Source of the DNA: Bryobacterales bacterium
GTDB lineage: Bacteria > Acidobacteriota > Terriglobia > Bryobacterales > UBA6623
Length of the DNA: 64,000 bases
Reading direction: 5' to 3'
Assembly: GCA_028819255.1 (NCBI GenBank)
Contig: JAPPMB010000135.1
Location: 1-64,000 of the forward strand
The notes beneath the pieces are model-generated. The model saw nothing but the letters and a program-made list of their open reading frames with translations, had not been told where the DNA came from and ran no database searches. Positions 58,120-64,000 of this stretch are shown here, piece after piece. How positions within the stretch are numbered: the stretch's first letter is position 1; every line of letters begins with the position of its first letter. The position numbers were made by a program, and so were the translations under genes.

Positions 58120-60411
58120 ATGCAGTGGTTTCGTGCCTCGCTCGCCTTCCTGGCGGCCTGTGTCAGCGCACAGGCCAACCCGGAGTTCCTCGTCTCCGCT
58201 CTCACGTTCGGGGCCAGGGACTGCCTGCACTGCCATCTGGAACCGGGAGGGGGCCGCACCTGGAATGACCGTGGCCACTGGCTGATCGCGCAGAAGCAGC
58301 AGCGGGGCGCCGAGGAGATCGATCTCGCCTGGCTCAGCGAGTACCGCGGCCCGAGCACGGATTCCGCAACTGGGGAAGCCACCGGAGCGACGGGGCTGCG
58401 GGGGGCCGGCAACATCCCAGAGACACTGCACCGCGGTCCGTTCTTCGAGCCGGTCCGCAGCGCGGAGGCGCTCGAACGCTGGGTCGAGTCGCGGGGGACC
58501 TACACAACCGCCGAGGGCGAGTGGCCGCAGTACTCGGGCGATCTGGCTTCGTCGAAGTACTCCCCCCTCGACCAGATTGATGCCTCCAACGTCTCGAGGC
58601 TGGAGGTCGCCTGGGTCTGGGACGCGTTCGACAATCCCAAGTACATCGGACCCGACGGAAAGCCGATCGGGGCCTCGGCGCCGAATGCGCGGGCCCGAAC
58701 GCCCGACGGCTTCAAGGCCACGCCGCTGATGGTCGGGGGCAGGCTGTACATCCGCACCAACTTCAGCGGCGTCGCCGCCATTGATCCGGCCACGGGCAAG
58801 ACCATCTGGACCCACGACCCGGGCACCTCGGAGTGGGGCCGGCCGGCCATCTTCGGATTCGCGACGCGGGGGCTGGCGTACTGGTCCGACGGCGAGGACG
58901 AGCGCATCCTCGCCTGCACCGGCGACAGCTATCTCATTGCCCTCGACCCCGAATCCGGCGAGCCGATCCGGTCCTTCGGAGACAACGGTCGCACCGACCT
59001 GACGCAGGGATCGCGGCGCCCCCTGATTCGCAAGCTGATCAATTGCAGCGCCCCTCCGACGATCATCCGCAACGTGGCGGTCGTGGGGAACCAGATCACG
59101 GACGGCCCGCCCGGCCGGTCCGAACGATCCGGCGGACCCGACTGGAAGGAGAACTGGCCGATCGGGGATGTCCGGGGCTACGACGTCCGCACCGGCAAGC
59201 GCGTCTGGACGTTTCACACGGTTCCGCAGGAGGGGGAGTTCGGCAACGAGACATGGGAAGGCGATTCGTGGAAATGGATGGGCAACACGAACGTCTGGTC
59301 GATGATGAGCTCCGATCCGGAACTCGGATACGTGTACCTGCCCTTAACCAGTCCGACCTTCAACTTCGTGGGAGGATTCCGGCCGGGAGACAACCTGTTC
59401 TCGAACAGCATCGTTTGCCTCAACGCCGAGACAGGCGAGCGGGTGTGGCACTACCAGACGATTCGCCACGACGTGTGGGACTGGGACCTGCCAGCCGCTC
59501 CGACGCTGATCGACATCGAGATCGACGGGCGCATGATTCCCGCGCTTGCGCAAGTGACGAAGACCGGCTTCGTGTTCGTGCTCGACAGGCGCACCGGGGA
59601 GCCGGTCTGGCCGATCGAGCAGCGGTCCGTGCCCGAGAGCGACTTCGAGGAGGTTGCCGAGACGCAGCCGTTCCCGACCAAGCCTCCACCGTTCGAGATG
59701 CAGGGGATCGACGAGGAGAGCCTGGTCGACTTCACGCCCGAAGTCAAGGCCCTGGCCCTCAAGGCTGTCGAGCCCCACCGCCTCGGGCCGCTGTACACGC
59801 CGCCTTCCGGGGAGGGCACGATCCAGGTGCCGGGATGGGGCGGCGGCGCGAACTGGGGCGGTGCGGGCTTCGATCCGGAGACCGGCTTTCTGTACGTGTC
59901 CTCCCGCAGGGAGTACATCGTCGTGGGAATGCAGCGGGTCGATGATCCCGAAGCTCGCGGATATGACTATGAGCACAAGTTCTACCGGGTCGGGATCGGG
60001 AACCTGCCTGTGGTCAAGCCCCCGTACGGCACGCTGACCGCCTACGACATGAGGCGCGGCGAGATCGTCTGGCAGACGCCGCACGGGAACGGCCCGCGCG
60101 AGCGCGGCAAGTTCAAGGGGCTGGGTCTGCCTCCCCTCGGCAACCCCAACGCGGCGGGAACACTGGTCACCCGCACCCTCCTCTTTGTCGGCGACCGGGG
60201 AGATGTCAGCGAGTCGGCGTTCATCCGCGCCTACGACAAGGCTTCCGGGGTAACGATCTGGGAGCACGAACTGCCGGGCCGGCACCACAATGCGGCGCCG
60301 ATGACCTACATGGCGGAAGGCCGGCAGCATGTCGTGATCGGGGTGGGCGGAGCGGCCGAGCCGGCCCGGCTCGTCGCATTCCGGCTGGGCGACGATGCGG
60401 GAGTCCCGTGA
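58120..60411 (+). CDS. PQQ-dependent dehydrogenase (quinoprotein) with N-terminal CxxCH heme motif
   Basis: MQWFRASLAFLAACVSAQANPEFLVSALTFGARDCLHCHLEPGGG; EWPQYSGDLASSKYSPLDQIDASNVSRLEVAW; AIDPATGKTIWTHDPG; GVTIWEHELPGRHHNAAPMTYMAEGRQHVVIGVGG. Confidence 0.93.
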   Translation: MQWFRASLAFLAACVSAQANPEFLVSALTFGARDCLHCHLEPGGGRTWNDRGHWLIAQKQQRGAEEIDLAWLSEYRGPSTDSATGEATGATGLRGAGNIPETLHRGPFFEPVRSAEALERWVESRGTYTTAEGEWPQYSGDLASSKYSPLDQIDASNVSRLEVAWVWDAFDNPKYIGPDGKPIGASAPNARARTPDGFKATPLMVGGRLYIRTNFSGVAAIDPATGKTIWTHDPGTSEWGRPAIFGFATRGLAYWSDGEDERILACTGDSYLIALDPESGEPIRSFGDNGRTDLTQGSRRPLIRKLINCSAPPTIIRNVAVVGNQITDGPPGRSERSGGPDWKENWPIGDVRGYDVRTGKRVWTFHTVPQEGEFGNETWEGDSWKWMGNTNVWSMMSSDPELGYVYLPLTSPTFNFVGGFRPGDNLFSNSIVCLNAETGERVWHYQTIRHDVWDWDLPAAPTLIDIEIDGRMIPALAQVTKTGFVFVLDRRTGEPVWPIEQRSVPESDFEEVAETQPFPTKPPPFEMQGIDEESLVDFTPEVKALALKAVEPHRLGPLYTPPSGEGTIQVPGWGGGANWGGAGFDPETGFLYVSSRREYIVVGMQRVDDPEARGYDYEHKFYRVGIGNLPVVKPPYGTLTAYDMRRGEIVWQTPHGNGPRERGKFKGLGLPPLGNPNAAGTLVTRTLLFVGDRGDVSESAFIRAYDKASGVTIWEHELPGRHHNAAPMTYMAEGRQHVVIGVGGAAEPARLVAFRLGDDAGVP

Positions 60412-60565
60412 TCGGCCGGAAGCCGTCGACCCCGTGCCGGTTCCGCGGATGTCCGGGGCAGTGCGGGGCCGGCATCCGAGTCCCGGCAATCTCATCGAGC
60501 CAACCGGAGGGCTCCAGACTTCCGCCGGCCGGGAAGCCTCCCCGATCAAGGTGGCATAGGGCAGT

Positions 60566-61498
60566 TTGGACATGGAGGGAGGAATGATGGGACGGGACCG
60601 TGCCGTCACCGTGATGGACGGCGGAATGGGGCGCGAACTGATCCGGCGGGGAGCGGCCGAGCGCACCGGCCTTTGGTCGGCGGGAGCCCTCCTCAAGGCG
60701 CCGCGGACCGTGGTTGACGTCCATCGGGACTTCATCGCCGCCGGAGCCATGATGATCACCACCAACAGCTACTCGTGCGTGCCCAGCTACCTCCGCAAGG
60801 TCGGCATGGCGGACCGCTGTGCCGAACTGGCCGGCCTGGCGGGCGAACTGGCGCGCGAAGCCGCAGACGGCGCCGACGAGGGCGTGCGCGTCGCGGGGGG
60901 GCTCCCGCCGCTGGAGGAGAGCTACCGTGCGGATCTGGTCGTCTCCGATGCGGAGGCGCGCCCGATGTACGCGGTGCTCGCCCGGGCACTGGCGCCGTCG
61001 GTCGACGCCTTCCTGTGCGAGACCATGTCGAGCATTCGGGAGTCGCGAAACGCCGCACTGGCAGCGGTCGGGATCCGAGCTTCGAGAGGCACTCCGGTCT
61101 ACGTGTCCTGGACGCTCAACGAAGAGCCCGGGACCGGGCTGCGCAGCGGAGAGCCTGTCGAGGACGCGTTTCACGCGCTCGAAGACCTGGAACTGGACGG
61201 ATTCCTGTTCAACTGCACGCATCCCGACGCCATCGAGGACGGAGTCCAGCGTATGGCCACGCTGACCGACAAGCCCACCGGCGGCTATCCCAATCGATTC
61301 GACGTTCCGGCCAACTGGACTCTCGACAACCAGCTGGTTGTCCGGGAGCGCGAGGGTTTCGAGACCGAGCAGTTCGTGCTTGCCGCTGAGCGCTGCGTGC
61401 GACGCGGCGCCACGCTGGTCGGCGGATGCTGCGGGATCAGTCCGGAAATGATCGCCGCCCTGACCGCCAGCCTTGCGGTGGGCGACGGACAGGGATGA
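60566..61498 (+). CDS. Homocysteine S-methyltransferase family protein
   Basis: VMDGGMGRELIRRG; MMITTNSYSCVPSYL; AFLCETMSS; FNCTHPDAI; LVGGCCGISPEMI (Zn ligands Cys and GGCCG). Confidence 0.92.
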   Translation: MDMEGGMMGRDRAVTVMDGGMGRELIRRGAAERTGLWSAGALLKAPRTVVDVHRDFIAAGAMMITTNSYSCVPSYLRKVGMADRCAELAGLAGELAREAADGADEGVRVAGGLPPLEESYRADLVVSDAEARPMYAVLARALAPSVDAFLCETMSSIRESRNAALAAVGIRASRGTPVYVSWTLNEEPGTGLRSGEPVEDAFHALEDLELDGFLFNCTHPDAIEDGVQRMATLTDKPTGGYPNRFDVPANWTLDNQLVVREREGFETEQFVLAAERCVRRGATLVGGCCGISPEMIAALTASLAVGDGQG

Positions 61499-61541
61499 CC
61501 GTCCGGCGAGACCAGCCTCGCGACAGCGGGCCGTCCGCGCC

Positions 61542-62303
61542 CTAATCCATCAGCATCCCGCCATTGACCTCGACCGATTCGCCCACCACGTGGGACGCGG
61601 CTTCGCTGGCAAGAAAGGCGATGACGCCTGCCACCTCGACGGCCTGGCCCGCCCTGCCCTGCGGAATCTGCGAGACCATCTCCCTCATCCGGTCCGCACT
61701 GGAAAAGCGCTCGTGGAACGGCGTCAGGATGACGCCGGGATTGACAGCATTGACGCGAATTCCGTCCTTGACGAGTTCCTTCGCCAGCGCCTTCGTCAAG
61801 CCCGTCACGGCGGCCTTCGAGGTCGCGTACAGGATCGCTCCGGGCCCGCCGCCGTTGTGCCCGGCGATCGAGCCGAGGTTGACGACGGTTCCCGAACCGC
61901 GTTCGCGCATGTGAGGAGCCGCGGCCTGCGTCACCCACAGCATGCTCCCCAGGTTCAGGTTCATCGAAGCGTTCCAGTACTCGAGGTCGATTTCGGCCAG
62001 ACTCCTGCGGTCGATCAGCGAGCCGGCATTGTTGACCAGCGTGTCGATGCGCCCGAATCGGTCCAGCGTGTCCTTGACAAGCTGCCTGCACGCGGCCGGC
62101 TCCGAGAGATCCGCGCGCAACGCCGCGGCGACTCCCCCGCGGGCCTCGACGGCCGAGACCACGCCAAGCGCTTCGTGTTCGCTCGCATTGAAGTGCACCG
62201 CGACGGCGTAACCCCGTCGCCCGAACTCGAGCGCCGTGGCCGCACCGATCCCAAGCGACGCTCCCGTGACCAAGGCTACCCTCTCCATCGCATTGCGGGG
62301 CAT
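61542..62303 (-). CDS. SDR-family oxidoreductase (3-oxoacyl-ACP reductase-like)
   Basis: VALVTGASLGIGAATALEFGRRGYAVAVHF; LVNNAGSLIDRR; LYATSKAAVTGLTKALAKEL; VNAVNPGVILTPF. Confidence 0.95.
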   Translation of the reverse strand: MPRNAMERVALVTGASLGIGAATALEFGRRGYAVAVHFNASEHEALGVVSAVEARGGVAAALRADLSEPAACRQLVKDTLDRFGRIDTLVNNAGSLIDRRSLAEIDLEYWNASMNLNLGSMLWVTQAAAPHMRERGSGTVVNLGSIAGHNGGGPGAILYATSKAAVTGLTKALAKELVKDGIRVNAVNPGVILTPFHERFSSADRMREMVSQIPQGRAGQAVEVAGVIAFLASEAASHVVGESVEVNGGMLMD

Positions 62304-62471
62304 GGAACACGAGTGTACCGTCGTATCGGCACCGGTTCGTCAGCCGCCGTCCGGGCGGGCGGGGCCGGCGGCCCGGACATGCACAGCCGCATCGAGGCGC
62401 GTGCGATGATGGGATTTTCCGGCGCCGGTCCGCGACGCCCAAGGGCACAGCGGCGCACCGAGGAATCCATC

Positions 62472-63923
62472 GTGAGCGAAACGAGAATCTTTCCGAACTA
62501 CATCAACGGCGAGTGGGTCGAGTCCGACCGCAGATTCGAGAACCGGAATCCCGCCAACACCGATGACTGCGTCGGTGTCTTCTGCAAGGCAAGCCGGGCC
62601 GACGTGAATGTGGCTGCCGAGGCGGCGCAGGACGCGTTCGAGGACTGGTCGTCCCTTCCGGGACCCGCGCGGGGCGCGTACCTGTACAAGGTCGCGGACA
62701 TCTTGGAAGGCAATCTCGACTCCCTGGCCACCGAAATGACCCGCGAGGAGGGCAAGACCGTCCCCGAGGCCAAGGGCGAGACGATGCGCTCCATCAACAT
62801 CTTTCGCTACTTCGCCGGAGAGGGCTCCCGCATTCCCGGAATCCAGGTTCCTTCCGAGCGCGACCGGGTCTTCATGTATGCGGTCCGCAGGCCTCTGGGA
62901 GTCGTTTCCCAGATCAACCCCTGGAACTTTCCGAGCGCGATTCCGGCATGGAAGCTGGCGCCGGCGCTGATCGCGGGCAACAGCGTGCTGGTGAAGCCGG
63001 CAACGGCTGCGCCCCTGTCTGCCTGGAGGATCGCCGAAGCCTGTCACAAGGCCGGCATCCCGAAGGGCGTGGTGAACCTGCTCTGCGGATCGGGCGGCGA
63101 GGTCGGCGACGCGATGGTGCATGCGGAGCCCGTCAAGGCGGTCTCGTTCACCGGATCGGTGCCAGTTGGGAAGCTGCTGCACGCGGCAGCCTCCACCCGC
63201 CGCATCCGGATCCAGCTCGAAATGGGCGGCAAGAATCCTACGATCGTTCTGGCGGACGCCGATCTCGACAAGGCGGTGGCCAACACGGTCAACGCGGCGA
63301 TGTTCTCGACGGGCCAGAAGTGCACCGCGACAAGCCGGGTCATCGTCGAGGACGCGATTCACGACGAGTTTCTCGACCGTGTCGTCAGGGCAACGCGGTC
63401 CCTGCGGGTCGGAGACGGGCTGGAGGCAGGGATCGATGTTGGACCGGCGATTGACCAGGATCAGCTCGACACGAACGAGCGGTATTGTGAGGTCGCCGAG
63501 AGCGAGGGGGCGACGCTCGAGTGCGGAGGCCGGGTCCTCACCGAAGGAAGCCATGCCAAGGGCTTCTTCTTCGAGCCGACCGTGTTCAGCGGCGTGACCG
63601 AAGGCATGCGGATCGCGCAGGAGGAAGTGTTCGGGCCAGTGCTGGGGGTGATGCGGGGAGCGGACTTCGAAGAGTGCATGCGGATCGCGAACTGCACCGA
63701 ATTCGGCCTCTCAGCATCGATCCAGACGCGTGACGTGTCGCGCATCTTCGAGTACGTCAATCGCATCGAGGCGGGCCTGATCACAGTCAACCTTCCGAGC
63801 GCGGGCGTTGAGTACCAGTTGCCGTTCGGCGGGTCGAAGGAATCCAGTTTCGGGCCCAAGGAACAGGGACCGGTCGCCCTCGACTTCTACACCGACTACA
63901 AGACGGTGTATCTCGGATACTGA
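62472..63923 (+). CDS. NAD(P)-dependent aldehyde dehydrogenase
   Basis: GTG start; SETRIFPNYINGEWVES; VVSQINPWNFPSAIPAWKLAPALIAGNSVLVKPA; LEMGGKNPTIVLADADLDKAV; FSTGQKCTATSRVIV (catalytic Cys). Confidence 0.95.
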   Translation: MSETRIFPNYINGEWVESDRRFENRNPANTDDCVGVFCKASRADVNVAAEAAQDAFEDWSSLPGPARGAYLYKVADILEGNLDSLATEMTREEGKTVPEAKGETMRSINIFRYFAGEGSRIPGIQVPSERDRVFMYAVRRPLGVVSQINPWNFPSAIPAWKLAPALIAGNSVLVKPATAAPLSAWRIAEACHKAGIPKGVVNLLCGSGGEVGDAMVHAEPVKAVSFTGSVPVGKLLHAAASTRRIRIQLEMGGKNPTIVLADADLDKAVANTVNAAMFSTGQKCTATSRVIVEDAIHDEFLDRVVRATRSLRVGDGLEAGIDVGPAIDQDQLDTNERYCEVAESEGATLECGGRVLTEGSHAKGFFFEPTVFSGVTEGMRIAQEEVFGPVLGVMRGADFEECMRIANCTEFGLSASIQTRDVSRIFEYVNRIEAGLITVNLPSAGVEYQLPFGGSKESSFGPKEQGPVALDFYTDYKTVYLGY

Positions 63924-64000
63924 CCAGCCTAACGGCTCGCTTCGGGGCCGCTGCTCCCCACCCAAGGACTCGTCCCACGGGTGCCGCGAGGGCCGGTCAG

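Overview
64-kb GC-rich bacterial chromosome segment. It is probably Acidobacteriota: there are two VWFA proteins of the Acidobacteria-associated type, many Tat-exported catabolic enzymes and PQQ dehydrogenases (taxonomy is inference). Most of the window is ordinary dense coding sequence: Lhr-type helicase (5'-truncated by the window edge), GatB, a SurA/PpiC chaperone, a YhaM-like OB-HD nuclease, tRNA-Lys(CTT), FdhA-like dehydrogenase, cytochrome c plus PQQ dehydrogenase, peroxiredoxin, pyrimidine-nucleoside phosphorylase, a MoaD-MoaE fusion, threonine synthase, tandem Cys/Met-metabolism PLP enzymes, sulfatase, tannase, a GMC/gluconate-dehydrogenase pair, CCA transferase, an AADC-like decarboxylase and an aldehyde dehydrogenase. 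The most unusual part is 38.2-43.7 kb, a decayed defence/toxin-antitoxin island. It holds a DUF262 (GmrSD-like) gene cut off in frame from a HEPN-like tail, an hsdM C-terminal relic with an in-frame TGA, and three type II TA modules whose antitoxin ORFs are open while each PIN toxin is broken in a different way (C-terminal truncation, internal deletion, Trp->TGA nonsense). Other notable points are a possible beta-clamp-binding peptide on the disordered tail of the YhaM-like nuclease, the internal Gly-Gly of the MoaD-MoaE fusion, a GNAT gene whose apparent start is CTG, and a non-coding/decayed tract next to tRNA-Lys. All calls come from reading translations by eye; no database search was run.
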